From: Lutibacter oricola
GTDB taxonomy: Bacteria > Bacteroidota > Bacteroidia > Flavobacteriales > Flavobacteriaceae
NCBI RefSeq assembly: GCF_900106565.1
Contig: NZ_FNNJ01000010.1
Location: forward strand, 62,001 to 126,000
Length of the DNA stretch: 64,000 nucleotides
Direction of reading: 5' to 3'
Position 1 is the stretch's first letter. Every line of letters starts with the position of its first letter. The translations under genes were made by a program, and so were the position numbers. This document shows positions 1 through 8,147 of this stretch, one piece after another. A model generated the notes under the pieces. The model did no database searches and was not told the origin of the DNA. It was given only the letters and a program-made list of their open reading frames with translations.

Positions 1-1180
1 CCTTATTTTCACTTTCAAATAGCACAGTTAACTCATTGTCTAATTGACTTTCGTAAAAAGCTCTACGTTTTTTAACAGATAAACCACGTAACATTTTACT
101 ACGTTTAGCACGTACTTTTTGAGGTACAACACCTTTCATTTCTATTGCTTCCGTATTTGGTCTTTCTGAATACGTAAAAACGTGTAAGTACGAAATATCT
201 AATTGACTTAAGTAATTATATGTTTCTAAAAACAGTTCATCAGTTTCACCAGGAAAACCAATAATAACATCAACACCTATACAAGCATTTGGCATTACTT
301 TTTTAATGGCACTAACTCTATCTGTATAAGTAGCTGTTAAATACCTACGTTTCATTAATTTTAATAACTCATCGCTACCACTTTGTAAAGGGATATGAAA
401 ATGAGGAACAAAGCTGTTAGAATTTGCAACAAACTCAATAGTTTCGTTTTTTAATAAATTTGGTTCAATAGAAGAAATTCTAAGACGATGAATACCATCA
501 ACTTTATCTAATGCTTCAACTAGCTCAAAAAACGTATGTTCGTGTTTTTTGTTACCAAATTCACCCTTACCGTAATCACCAATATTTACACCAGTAAGTA
601 CAATTTCTTTTATTTCTTTTTCTGAAATTTCTTTAGCGTTTTTTAAAACATTGCTTAGTTCATCACTTCGAGAAATTCCTCTAGCTAATGGAATTGTGCA
701 GTAAGTACATTTATAATCGCAACCATCTTGTACTTTTAAAAAAGCACGAGTTCTATCTCCAATAGAGTAGGAGCCAACATAAAAATCGGCTTCTTCAATT
801 TCGCAAGAGTGTACTTCGCCCATTTCATTTTTAGAAAGGTCGTTTATATAGTCGGTTACTTTAAATTTTTCGGTAGCACCTAAAACCATATCAACACCAT
901 CAACAGCAGCTAATTCTTCAGGTTTTAATTGTGCATAACAACCAATGGCAATTAAAAAAGCATTCTCATTCTTTTTTAACGCATTTTTTACAATCGATTT
1001 AAATCGTTTATCAGCATTATCTGTTACCGAACAGGTATTAATTACATATATATCAGCAACTTCATCAAATTCAACACGATCAAAACCTTCGTTTTGAAAG
1101 TTACGTGCAATGGTAGAAGTTTCAGAAAAATTTAGTTTACACCCTAAGGTGTAAAATGCCACTTTTTTTTGTGCGCTCAT
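1..1180 (-). CDS. mtaB: MtaB, tRNA (t6A37) methylthiotransferase, 5' part only
   Basis: Radical-SAM methylthiotransferase that converts t6A at position 37 of ANN-decoding tRNAs to ms2t6A. The window holds the first ~393 codons; the 3' end, with the rest of the TRAM region, lies beyond base 1. The N-terminal [4Fe-4S] domain is visible (TLGCKLN, with a second Cys in NTCSVTDNA). The radical-SAM triad CDYKCTYC lies at about residues 150-158, followed by TGVNIGDYG and the HIPLQSGSD motif. The TLGCKLN start and single RimO/MiaB-like architecture favour MtaB over MiaB. It starts at the ATG at 1180, with a TACTTTTG -7 element just upstream. Confidence 0.9.
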   Translation of the reverse strand, partial: MSAQKKVAFYTLGCKLNFSETSTIARNFQNEGFDRVEFDEVADIYVINTCSVTDNADKRFKSIVKNALKKNENAFLIAIGCYAQLKPEELAAVDGVDMVLGATEKFKVTDYINDLSKNEMGEVHSCEIEEADFYVGSYSIGDRTRAFLKVQDGCDYKCTYCTIPLARGISRSDELSNVLKNAKEISEKEIKEIVLTGVNIGDYGKGEFGNKKHEHTFFELVEALDKVDGIHRLRISSIEPNLLKNETIEFVANSNSFVPHFHIPLQSGSDELLKLMKRRYLTATYTDRVSAIKKVMPNACIGVDVIIGFPGETDELFLETYNYLSQLDISYLHVFTYSERPNTEAIEMKGVVPQKVRAKRSKMLRGLSVKKRRAFYESQLDNELTVLFESENK

Positions 1181-1200
1181 TCTTGTACATTTATCAACTG

Positions 1201-1208
1201 CAAAAGTA
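1201..1208 (-). promoter_or_regulatory. -7 promoter element of mtaB
   Basis: TACTTTTG on the minus strand fits the Bacteroidota TAnnTTTG -7 consensus. It lies 20 bases upstream of the mtaB start codon. No clear -33 TTG is seen. Confidence 0.5.
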
Positions 1209-1345
1209 CTCAATAAAACGATTATAAAAAACACTAATAAAACCTTTATCAAACACTTGTATTAATTTGAAGATTTAGTTATATTTTAGAAATTATGTTT
1301 TATGTAAATAGAGAAAGAATAAATACTTATTAGAAAGAGATTACA

Positions 1346-1717
1346 ATGTACACTATTGATTATAGCTATTTAAATGGGGTTATTAGAGTTAAATTAACAG
1401 GAAATATTACTGTAGATGAAGCAGTGGAGTTAACTAAAGAGTTTAATCTTAAACAAAAAGCTAATAAAGCTTATGTACTTACCGATGTAAGAAAAGCTAT
1501 TTATAATTGGACAGCTAAGGATATTGAGGGTTTATATTCTAAATTGGCTAAGTATTACGATAAGGATAGAGTTACTTATGAGGCAGTTTTAATTGAAGAC
1601 CCTGAAAAATTTGCACTAACTACTCTATACCACGAAGAAAGAGAGAATGAAAATCATATTTCCAAAATATTTTATTCTGAAGCGGTAGCTATAGAATGGC
1701 TATTAACTTTTAAATAA
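1346..1717 (+). CDS. STAS/SpoIIAA-like small protein
   Basis: A 123-residue soluble protein without signal peptide. The pattern (a short strand pair MYTIDYSYLNGVIRVKLTG, then a helix, a strand ending in TDVRKA, and alternating helices and strands) resembles the SpoIIAA-like/STAS-like fold that flavobacterial genomes carry in several copies. It has the same length and layout as the protein at 46039-46410, including the D-x-x-K-A-I turn (TDVRKAIYN here, LDATKAIFN there), so the two look paralogous. It sits upstream of the ABM-domain gene, 24 bases away. The biochemical role is unknown; the fold is inferred by eye. Confidence 0.55.
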   Translation: MYTIDYSYLNGVIRVKLTGNITVDEAVELTKEFNLKQKANKAYVLTDVRKAIYNWTAKDIEGLYSKLAKYYDKDRVTYEAVLIEDPEKFALTTLYHEERENENHISKIFYSEAVAIEWLLTFK

Positions 1718-1741
1718 TAGTTAGTATAAATAGAAAAATAG

Positions 1742-2059
1742 ATGATAACAAAAACACCAAAACCTCCGTATTATGCTGTAATTTTTTCAACCATTAGAAC
1801 TTCAATAGACGAAGGTTATATTGAAATGGCTGAAAGAATGGAAGAGTTAGCAAAAGAGCAAGAAGGATATTTAGGAGTAGAGTCTGCTAGAAATGAAGTT
1901 GGAATTACCATTTCTTATTGGAGTAGTTTAGATGCTATTTTAAAATGGAAAAACAATGCAGAACATACTGTTGCTAGAAAATTAGGAAAAGAATTATGGT
2001 ATAAAAAATACCAATTAAGAATTTGTAAAGTAGAACACGAGTATGGGTTTGAGAAATAG
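1742..2059 (+). CDS. Antibiotic biosynthesis monooxygenase (ABM) domain protein
   Basis: A 105-residue single-domain protein. YYAVIFSTIR at the N-terminus, the helix EMAERMEELAKEQEGYLGVES, and YWSSLDAILKWKNNAEHTVA are typical of the dimeric alpha/beta ABM fold (heme- or quinone-related monooxygenases, often of unknown substrate). Family members with E-H-x-x-A-R-x-x-G-K at this place are usually annotated only as ABM-domain enzymes. Its last 17 bases overlap the next gene, which suggests translational coupling with the substrate-binding lipoprotein. Confidence 0.75.
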   Translation: MITKTPKPPYYAVIFSTIRTSIDEGYIEMAERMEELAKEQEGYLGVESARNEVGITISYWSSLDAILKWKNNAEHTVARKLGKELWYKKYQLRICKVEHEYGFEK

Positions 2060-3647
2060 AGTTTGGTTGTTAGTTGTTTGTTGTTGGTTCATAATTTCAT
2101 GTGCTTCCGAAGAGAAAAAACAAAAAGATAATCAGGTGTTTAGATATAATGAGCACGCTAATATTACCACCTTAGATCCTGCTTTTGCTAAAGATTTACG
2201 TACGGTTTGGGTTACAAATCAGCTATTTAATGGCTTGGTTCAATTAGATGATAAGTTAGAAGTTCAACCGGATATAGCTAATTCTTGGGCTATTTCTAAT
2301 GAAGGCAAAACGTATGAGTTTAATTTAAAAAGCAATATTAAATTTCATAAACATAGTTTATTTGGAAAAGATTCTACTAGAACAGTTACAGCTAGTGATT
2401 TTGAGTATAGCTTTAATAGATTAATTGATCCAAAAGTTACTTCACCTGGAAAATGGGTATTAGAATTTGTAGATAATTTTAAAGCAAAAAATGATAGTAC
2501 TTTTGTTATTAATTTGAAACAATCGTTTCCACCTTTTTTAAGCTTAATGAGTATGAAATATTGCTCGGTAGTGCCTAAAGAGGCTGTAGATTATTTTGGA
2601 GATACGTTTAGAGCAAATCCAATTGGTACTGGTCCGTTTAAGTTTAAATTGTGGGTAGAGAATACAAAGTTGGTTTTTAGAAAAAATGAGTTGTATTACG
2701 AGAAGGATAAAAAGGGAAATAAATTACCCCACTTAGAGGCCGTGGCAATTACTTTTTTGCCAGACAAACAAAGCGAGTTTTTACAGTTTGTACAAGGTAA
2801 TTTGGACTTTATGAGTAGTATTGATGCTTCTTATAAAGATGATTTGTTAACTACAGAAGGTGAGTTGAAAGAGCATCATAGTTCAAAAATTAATATGATT
2901 TCTAGCCCTTATTTAAATACAGAATATTTAGGTGTTTATATGGATGCTGAAGAAAAGGAGGTGAGTTCCATTAAAATAAGAAAAGCTATAAATTATGGCT
3001 TTGACCGTGTAAAAATGTTGAAGTTTTTAAGAAATGGAATTGGAACACCTGCAGTAAATGGATTTATACCAAAAGGTTTGCCTAGTTTTAACGAAATGGA
3101 AGGTTATACGTACCAACCCGAAAAAGCTAAAAAATTAGTTGAAGAGTATATTGAAGAAACAGGGAATAAAAATCCTTCTATTACTATTAGTACAAATAGT
3201 CAATATTTAGATTTATGCGAATACATACAGCGTGAAGTTGGTAAAACAGGTTTACAAGTAAATGTTGATGTAATGCCACCTTCTACACTAAGACAAACTA
3301 AAGTAAATGGTAAGTTAAGTATTTTTAGAGGTAGTTGGGTTGCCGATTATCCTGATGCGGAGAATTACCTATTTATTTTTCATAGTAAAAACTTTTCGCC
3401 AAAAGGCCCGAACTATGTGCATTATAGTTCAAAAGAATTTGATGATTTATATGAAACTTCAATTCAAATAAATGATAAGTTTGAACGAAGAAAGTTGTAT
3501 CAAAAAATGGATAGTTTAGTAATGGCTTCGGGAGCTATAATTCCTCTGTATTATGATGAAGTTGTACGTTTTACTCAAAAAAACATTTCAGGTTTAGGAA
3601 TAAACCCTGTAAATATGTTGACTTTGAAAAATGTTAAAAAAGAATAA
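2043..3647 (+). CDS. SBP_bac_5 family peptide/oligopeptide-binding lipoprotein
   Basis: Extracytoplasmic solute-binding protein of the DppA/OppA type (534 residues). A short signal peptide ends in the lipobox IISC with the lipidated Cys at residue 20. The family pattern follows: NITTLDPAFAKD, LFNGLVQLD, a TASDFEYSFNRLIDP segment and a NPIGTGPFKFK segment, with the C-terminal domain containing WVADYPDAENYLF. Length is normal. No permease or ATPase genes adjoin it, so it either serves a transporter encoded elsewhere or acts alone. It overlaps the ABM-domain gene by 17 bases. Confidence 0.87.
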   Translation: MGLRNRVWLLVVCCWFIISCASEEKKQKDNQVFRYNEHANITTLDPAFAKDLRTVWVTNQLFNGLVQLDDKLEVQPDIANSWAISNEGKTYEFNLKSNIKFHKHSLFGKDSTRTVTASDFEYSFNRLIDPKVTSPGKWVLEFVDNFKAKNDSTFVINLKQSFPPFLSLMSMKYCSVVPKEAVDYFGDTFRANPIGTGPFKFKLWVENTKLVFRKNELYYEKDKKGNKLPHLEAVAITFLPDKQSEFLQFVQGNLDFMSSIDASYKDDLLTTEGELKEHHSSKINMISSPYLNTEYLGVYMDAEEKEVSSIKIRKAINYGFDRVKMLKFLRNGIGTPAVNGFIPKGLPSFNEMEGYTYQPEKAKKLVEEYIEETGNKNPSITISTNSQYLDLCEYIQREVGKTGLQVNVDVMPPSTLRQTKVNGKLSIFRGSWVADYPDAENYLFIFHSKNFSPKGPNYVHYSSKEFDDLYETSIQINDKFERRKLYQKMDSLVMASGAIIPLYYDEVVRFTQKNISGLGINPVNMLTLKNVKKE

Positions 3648-3662
3648 ATATTTAGTTGCCTT

Positions 3663-4574
3663 TTAATTCATTCTATATTTTTCTCTATATTCTGAAGGGC
3701 TTATACCTTCCTTTTTTTTGAATAATCTTGAGAAATACTGAGGGTATTCAAAACCTAATTCATACGCTACTTCAGAAACAGTTTTGTTAGGTTTTAATAA
3801 AATGTTTTTTGCTTCATTAATTAAGTATAACTGTAAATGTTCGGTAGTGGTTTTACCAGTTTCTTGTTTTAAGGTATCGCTAAGGTAACGTTGAGAAATA
3901 CCTATTTTATTAGCTAATTGCTCTATACTTGGAATACCAATTTCTTGCAGCTGTCCAGTTTCAAAATAAACTTCTAGCTCTTCGTTAAATTTCGTTAATA
4001 AATCATTGGAAAGTTCTTTTCTATTAAGAAACTGTCTTTCATAAAAACGGTTAGCATATTTTAATAGTGTACTTAATTGAGAAATAATAATATCTTTACT
4101 AAACTCATCTTGGTTATTGTGGTATTCAGTTTTAATGTTTTCTACAATAGATTCTACTAATCTCTCTTCTTTAGGAGAAAGGTGTAAAGCTTCGTTTACA
4201 GTGTATGAAAAGAATCCGTATTTCTTAATTTGCTTTGCTAATTCGGTTCCTTTAATAAAATCTTCATGAAAATTAATTGAAAAACCTTTTTGTTCAAAAA
4301 CAACACTATTATCCCATTGTAATACTTGTCTCGGTGCCATAAAAATAAGTGCACCATTTGTAAAATCATACTTTGTTCTCCCATAGTTTAAGTTTCCTTT
4401 TACTATTTTTTTTAAACTAATGGAATAACAATCATGTGTTATTGGAGGAGAACTTTCTTTTGGACAAGGTAAAAAACCATCACCAATTGCAGACAAAACA
4501 CTTAACATTGGGTGTTCAGGCTGGGGTAATAGCATATATTCGAAATAAGCAGAGAGAGTTTTAAAATGTTTCAT
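3663..4574 (-). CDS. AraC-family transcriptional regulator
   Basis: A 303-residue regulator. The N-terminal ~200 residues look like a cupin-type sensor domain (GALIFMAPRQVLQW). The C-terminal ~90 residues carry the double helix-turn-helix: first HTH around IEQLANKIGISQRYLSDTLK, second around VSEVAYELGFEYPQYFSRLF, ending in the family signature GISPSEYR. It is the last gene of a three-gene minus-strand set (SDR, membrane protein, regulator) with an 8-base gap to the gene upstream. It probably controls that operon, but the ligand is unknown. Confidence 0.9.
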   Translation of the reverse strand: MKHFKTLSAYFEYMLLPQPEHPMLSVLSAIGDGFLPCPKESSPPITHDCYSISLKKIVKGNLNYGRTKYDFTNGALIFMAPRQVLQWDNSVVFEQKGFSINFHEDFIKGTELAKQIKKYGFFSYTVNEALHLSPKEERLVESIVENIKTEYHNNQDEFSKDIIISQLSTLLKYANRFYERQFLNRKELSNDLLTKFNEELEVYFETGQLQEIGIPSIEQLANKIGISQRYLSDTLKQETGKTTTEHLQLYLINEAKNILLKPNKTVSEVAYELGFEYPQYFSRLFKKKEGISPSEYREKYRMN

Positions 4575-4582
4575 TAAAAGTT

Positions 4583-5083
4583 TTATTTTTCTACTAATAT
4601 AAGTTGTTCTTTGTAAGCTTTTATTCTGGAATGAGCAGTACCATCTACCAATAAAAGTATTACCATAAATCCAATTGTTGTAATGCTAATTGCTCTCCAA
4701 ATAGGTTTGTCAACAAATATAATAAACATTGCAGCAATAATTATTATTAACGGAATAGCTTTGAATACAATAGTTTTATATTCTTTTAAAGTTTTATCTG
4801 CTCTAATAATTTCTGATTTTACAAATGCTTCTGCATTTGTATGGTGGGCAGTTTCGAATTGGGCAATTCTAGATTTATTAGTAAAAAATAACCCAAGTCC
4901 TATTGTTATAAGTAATAAACCAGCTAACAATGTTGGGAAAATATATGCTTTTGCAATATCTGTTTTACCTAATTGCCAAAAGCCAATGCTTGCTGCTACA
5001 AACCCAATTCCGAAAAGAATAAAAAAAGGTGTTGAAAATAATTCTGCTTTAGCCCAATTTGTTGCTGTTTTTAATATATCCAT
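4583..5083 (-). CDS. Four-TM membrane protein of the SDR operon
   Basis: Integral membrane protein with about four hydrophobic segments (FFILFGIGFVAASIGFW, a second pair around IFPTLLAGLLLITIGLGLFF, then two more in the C-terminal half), separated by a charged cytosolic stretch. No known family was recognised. The frame extends to an ATG at 5104 that overlaps the SDR gene. I prefer the internal ATG at 5083 because it gives a cleaner N-terminus (MDILKTATNW) and lies just past the SDR stop. It is probably co-transcribed with the SDR and AraC genes. Confidence 0.65.
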   Translation of the reverse strand: MDILKTATNWAKAELFSTPFFILFGIGFVAASIGFWQLGKTDIAKAYIFPTLLAGLLLITIGLGLFFTNKSRIAQFETAHHTNAEAFVKSEIIRADKTLKEYKTIVFKAIPLIIIIAAMFIIFVDKPIWRAISITTIGFMVILLLVDGTAHSRIKAYKEQLILVEK

Positions 5084-5096
5084 AATATTTTCAAAT

Positions 5097-6047
5097 TTAA
5101 ACATTCCACTTAATACCTGTTGCTTTTTCTGAAATAGCCCAGAGTTTTTCCATTACCGGTTTGTCTTTTGCATGTGGTTCTAATTTGCATTCACCAACTG
5201 GTCCTTTAAAATAACCACTTCCTGTTGGCCCATAAAAACCAGCTTCATTTAAATTTGGTTCTGTGGCACACATTAATTGCGGATATGCTCCTTTTTCAGC
5301 GGACTGAACCATAGGAGTCAACTTCATTATTTGCCAAATAAATCTAGTTAATAAACTACCGTTAGTTTTTATTAATGATGTTCTGGAAGCACCAGGATGA
5401 CAGGCATAAGCTTTTACAGTGGTTTTACCAGCTTTTTTTAATCGGTCTTGTAATTCATAGATACACATAATTTGAGCTAACTTACTTTGGCTATATACGC
5501 CATTTGGGCTGTAATTCTTGTCCCAATTCATATCATTAAATTGAATGGTTTTGAGGCCTAAATTATATCCCATACTTCCAACAGTTACTATACGACCTTT
5601 TGATTCTTCAATACGTGGATAAAGTAAAGCTTGTAGTAAAAAATTACCGTAATGGTTTACACCTAGCTGACTCTCAAAACCATCAACGGTAAGTGTTTGT
5701 TTTGGTACTTGAGCAATGGCGGCGTTACAAATCAATGCATCAATTTTAGAAACAGTTTTAAGAATGTCTTGTGCTGATTTTTTTACAGAAGCTAGTGTGG
5801 CTAAGTCCAAATGTATATTAGATACTTTTATATTGTTACCAAGAATTTCTTTTAAAGTTTTAATAGTATTTTCTGCTTTTTTTGTATTACGATTGAGCAT
5901 TACCACTTTTGCTTCTTTTGATAGTAATATTTTTGCAGCTTCAAAACCTGTACCGCTTGTAGTACCTGTAATAACAAAGATTTTATCACTTAAGTTTCCC
6001 ATTCTTTCTGGAGTCCATCCTTTTTTACCAAATATATTTGTATTCAT
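5097..6047 (-). CDS. Short-chain dehydrogenase/reductase
   Basis: NAD(P)(H)-dependent oxidoreductase of 316 residues, resembling the protochlorophyllide-reductase/retinol-dehydrogenase-like SDR branch. The nucleotide-binding motif TGTTSGTGFEAA is at about residue 28, NAA is in ICNAAIA, and the active-site Tyr-Lys pair is in YSQSKLAQ. The length above 300 residues fits that branch. The substrate is unknown. It is the first gene of the SDR/membrane protein/AraC operon, with a TACCTTTG -7 element 34 bases upstream of its start. Confidence 0.87.
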   Translation of the reverse strand: MNTNIFGKKGWTPERMGNLSDKIFVITGTTSGTGFEAAKILLSKEAKVVMLNRNTKKAENTIKTLKEILGNNIKVSNIHLDLATLASVKKSAQDILKTVSKIDALICNAAIAQVPKQTLTVDGFESQLGVNHYGNFLLQALLYPRIEESKGRIVTVGSMGYNLGLKTIQFNDMNWDKNYSPNGVYSQSKLAQIMCIYELQDRLKKAGKTTVKAYACHPGASRTSLIKTNGSLLTRFIWQIMKLTPMVQSAEKGAYPQLMCATEPNLNEAGFYGPTGSGYFKGPVGECKLEPHAKDKPVMEKLWAISEKATGIKWNV

Positions 6048-6080
6048 TATTGTTTATTTTTAGTGTTACAAAGAATAACG

Positions 6081-6088
6081 CAAAGGTA
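6081..6088 (-). promoter_or_regulatory. -7 promoter element of the SDR operon
   Basis: TACCTTTG on the minus strand, a match to TAnnTTTG, 34 bases before the SDR start. The remaining intergenic sequence up to 6278 shows nothing further. Confidence 0.45.
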
Positions 6089-6278
6089 AGAGTGAGTTTA
6101 AGTTAACTTCTTATACTAAAATTCGAATGTTGTATATTTTTTGGTTTATTTAAACCATTTTTAACTTGATTTTAATAATAAATCTTTAGTCTCGTGCTTT
6201 TTGAAGTAGATACATTTTTTTATTTTTATAAAATAATTTGCCTAGTTGTGTGGAATTTCAAAAAAAAACGAATAAAAA

Positions 6279-7166
6279 TTAATGAATTTTACTTTTATTT
6301 ATTTGTTCTAAAACTATTCCAACCACAATAAAAACTAAACCTACAATAGTAGAAATTAATATTTTTTCACCTAAAATAAAGTATACAATTACTAAAGAAA
6401 GAAATGGAACTAAGTAAATAAATTTACTGACTTTGGCTGTTGATGTAGATAATTGAAGAGCTTTTGACCAAATAACAAAAGTAATACCCATTTCAAAAAG
6501 ACCAATATAACTTGCTCCAAGTAATCCGTTTAAGTCTGGGGTTTCAATTTTTGAAAAAATTATTGTTGCAATAAATATGTATATAAAACCAAAAGCAAAA
6601 TTTAGAAAAAGCTTTGTAATTTCATCCCTTTTATCCTTAGTATTATATATCCAAAAGAAAGCCCAAATTACTGCGGTACTTATAGCTAATAATGCACCAT
6701 TTAAATTTGTAAAACTAATGTTTAATAGATTTCCTTGTGTAGAAATTATTAAAACGCCAATAAAACTAATAACAATAGAAATAATACTTTTTATGCTAAC
6801 TTTTTGTTTTAAAATTGGTATAGAAAGTAAGGTTAGCATTATAGGCCAAGTATAATTTAACGGCTGAGCTTCTTGAGCAGGTAAAAGAGAGTAGGCTTTA
6901 AATAATAATATGTAATATAAAAAAGGGTTTAAGAAACCTAGTAGAGCAGAATGTATAAAATCTTTTAAAGTATATTTTTTTAAGTTTTTTAATTTATTTT
7001 GAGCAATTAATAAAACCAAAAGTATAGCGGTTGAAACAAATGTAGAAATTAACAACAGTTGTAAAAAATTCAAGTACTTTAAAGAAATTTTAAAAGCAGA
7101 CGCAACAGTAGACCAAACTAGTACAGCACAAATAGCATAAAAGTATGCCATTTTTTGATTTTTCAT
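6279..7166 (-). CDS. EamA/DMT-family transporter
   Basis: Inner-membrane permease of 295 residues with about ten hydrophobic segments arranged as two five-helix EamA repeats. The first repeat contains WSTVASAFKISLKY and QEAQPLNYTWPIMLTLLS; the second contains ALLAISTAVIWAFFWIYN and GEKILISTIVGLVFIVVG. Such drug/metabolite transporters export amino acids or small metabolites, and the sequence does not give the substrate. It has no obvious operon partner (gap of 78 bases to the epimerase gene downstream). Confidence 0.9.
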   Translation of the reverse strand: MKNQKMAYFYAICAVLVWSTVASAFKISLKYLNFLQLLLISTFVSTAILLVLLIAQNKLKNLKKYTLKDFIHSALLGFLNPFLYYILLFKAYSLLPAQEAQPLNYTWPIMLTLLSIPILKQKVSIKSIISIVISFIGVLIISTQGNLLNISFTNLNGALLAISTAVIWAFFWIYNTKDKRDEITKLFLNFAFGFIYIFIATIIFSKIETPDLNGLLGASYIGLFEMGITFVIWSKALQLSTSTAKVSKFIYLVPFLSLVIVYFILGEKILISTIVGLVFIVVGIVLEQINKSKIH

Positions 7167-7244
7167 TTTATCATGTGTTTTAGAAAAATTAAAAAGCTTT
7201 TATTTTAAAATTTAGATCATTTATTTTTAAAGTAAATAATTTCT

Positions 7245-8036
7245 CTATTTGTTTATAGGTGTAATTAAAACTTCAAAAAAATTAGTTTCTTTAGCGGTAT
7301 TAAATAATTTTTTGTTTAACATTTTACCTTCCACATATGGGTATGCTGTAATAGGTTCAATACAAAGCATATTTGGTACTTCAGTCCATAACATAAAGTT
7401 ATTATAGCCACTTGTTTTAATATTTACATTACAACCTTTTTCTTTAACTAAGGTTAATTCAGAAGTGTTTAAGATAGGATATGCACTTGCTCCACTATCA
7501 ATTATATTTTGAAGTGAAATGTTGTTGTTCGAAGTTGAAATTACCTCAGAATTATCGCCAGATAATTTAAAAGCTGGATGGTAGCCTAACATAAAAGGCA
7601 TATTTTTTTCACATTCAATATTAAAAGTAATTTTTAATGAATTGTTTGTTAGTTCAAAACTTTTTTCAAAATTGAAATTATATGGCCAGTGTAAATTTTC
7701 TGCAGAAGATTTTTCTGGAAACTTAGAATTTTTAACAATTGTATTTGCACTATATTTTTTTTGAAAAACAGCAGTATTCGAACTGCTGTTTTTCAAATTA
7801 TAAGTTAATTCTCTTAAAATACCATGTTGATCTTGCACGGCATTTCCTTTAGGAGTATTTACTAAATAATCCTTATCACTTGTTGGTCCAATTACAGGAA
7901 ACATTTCAGTGTCAGAATTACGCCAACCAGCACTTCCTTTTTGGTGAATTAATTCTTCGCCGTTTTTTAGGTAACTAATTAACTCTCCGTTTTCTATAGA
8001 AACTGAAACTAGTTTGTTAGGGCTTGTTAACTTCAT
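7245..8036 (-). CDS. Aldose 1-epimerase (mutarotase) family protein
   Basis: Cytosolic beta-sandwich protein of 263 residues without signal peptide. It carries the YeaD/GalM superfamily landmarks: MFPVIGP near residue 46, LGYHPAFK with the conserved His, and LCIEPITAYPY with the conserved Glu. It is short compared with GalM (about 340) and fits the LacX-like/hexose-6-phosphate epimerase group that interconverts sugar anomers. The precise substrate is uncertain. Confidence 0.8.
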   Translation of the reverse strand: MKLTSPNKLVSVSIENGELISYLKNGEELIHQKGSAGWRNSDTEMFPVIGPTSDKDYLVNTPKGNAVQDQHGILRELTYNLKNSSSNTAVFQKKYSANTIVKNSKFPEKSSAENLHWPYNFNFEKSFELTNNSLKITFNIECEKNMPFMLGYHPAFKLSGDNSEVISTSNNNISLQNIIDSGASAYPILNTSELTLVKEKGCNVNIKTSGYNNFMLWTEVPNMLCIEPITAYPYVEGKMLNKKLFNTAKETNFFEVLITPINK

Positions 8037-8053
8037 TTTTTCTTTAATTTAAA

Positions 8054-8136
8054 CGAACATCATGCTCAACTTGGTTCAGCATCTCATCATTATAATTGCT
8101 TATAGCTATGAGGCCCTGAATCAAGTTTAGGGTGAC
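8054..8136. repeat. REP-like double palindromic element
   Basis: Between the DPP IV and epimerase genes lie two imperfect hairpin units. Unit 1 (about 8060-8086) has ATGCT and AGCAT arms around a CTTG-containing centre. Unit 2 (about 8109-8136) has CCCTGAA and TTTAGGG arms. The reverse complement of unit 2 resembles unit 1 over about 27 bases (both read C-x-T-x-A-ACTTG-x-TTCAG), so the pair forms a larger inverted repeat with a spacer of about 22 bases. This is the layout of REP/BIME-type elements and could fold at the 3' end of the epimerase transcript. Confidence 0.55.
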
Positions 8137-8147
8137 AAGAATAAAAC

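Noticed and set aside
4683..6063. Plus-strand frames of 149 and 115 codons
   Set aside because: Antisense shadows of the membrane protein and SDR genes, which have clear family motifs on the minus strand.
8041..8147. CRISPR-like repeat
   Set aside because: Only two inverted units, no direct repeats or spacers, and no cas genes nearby.
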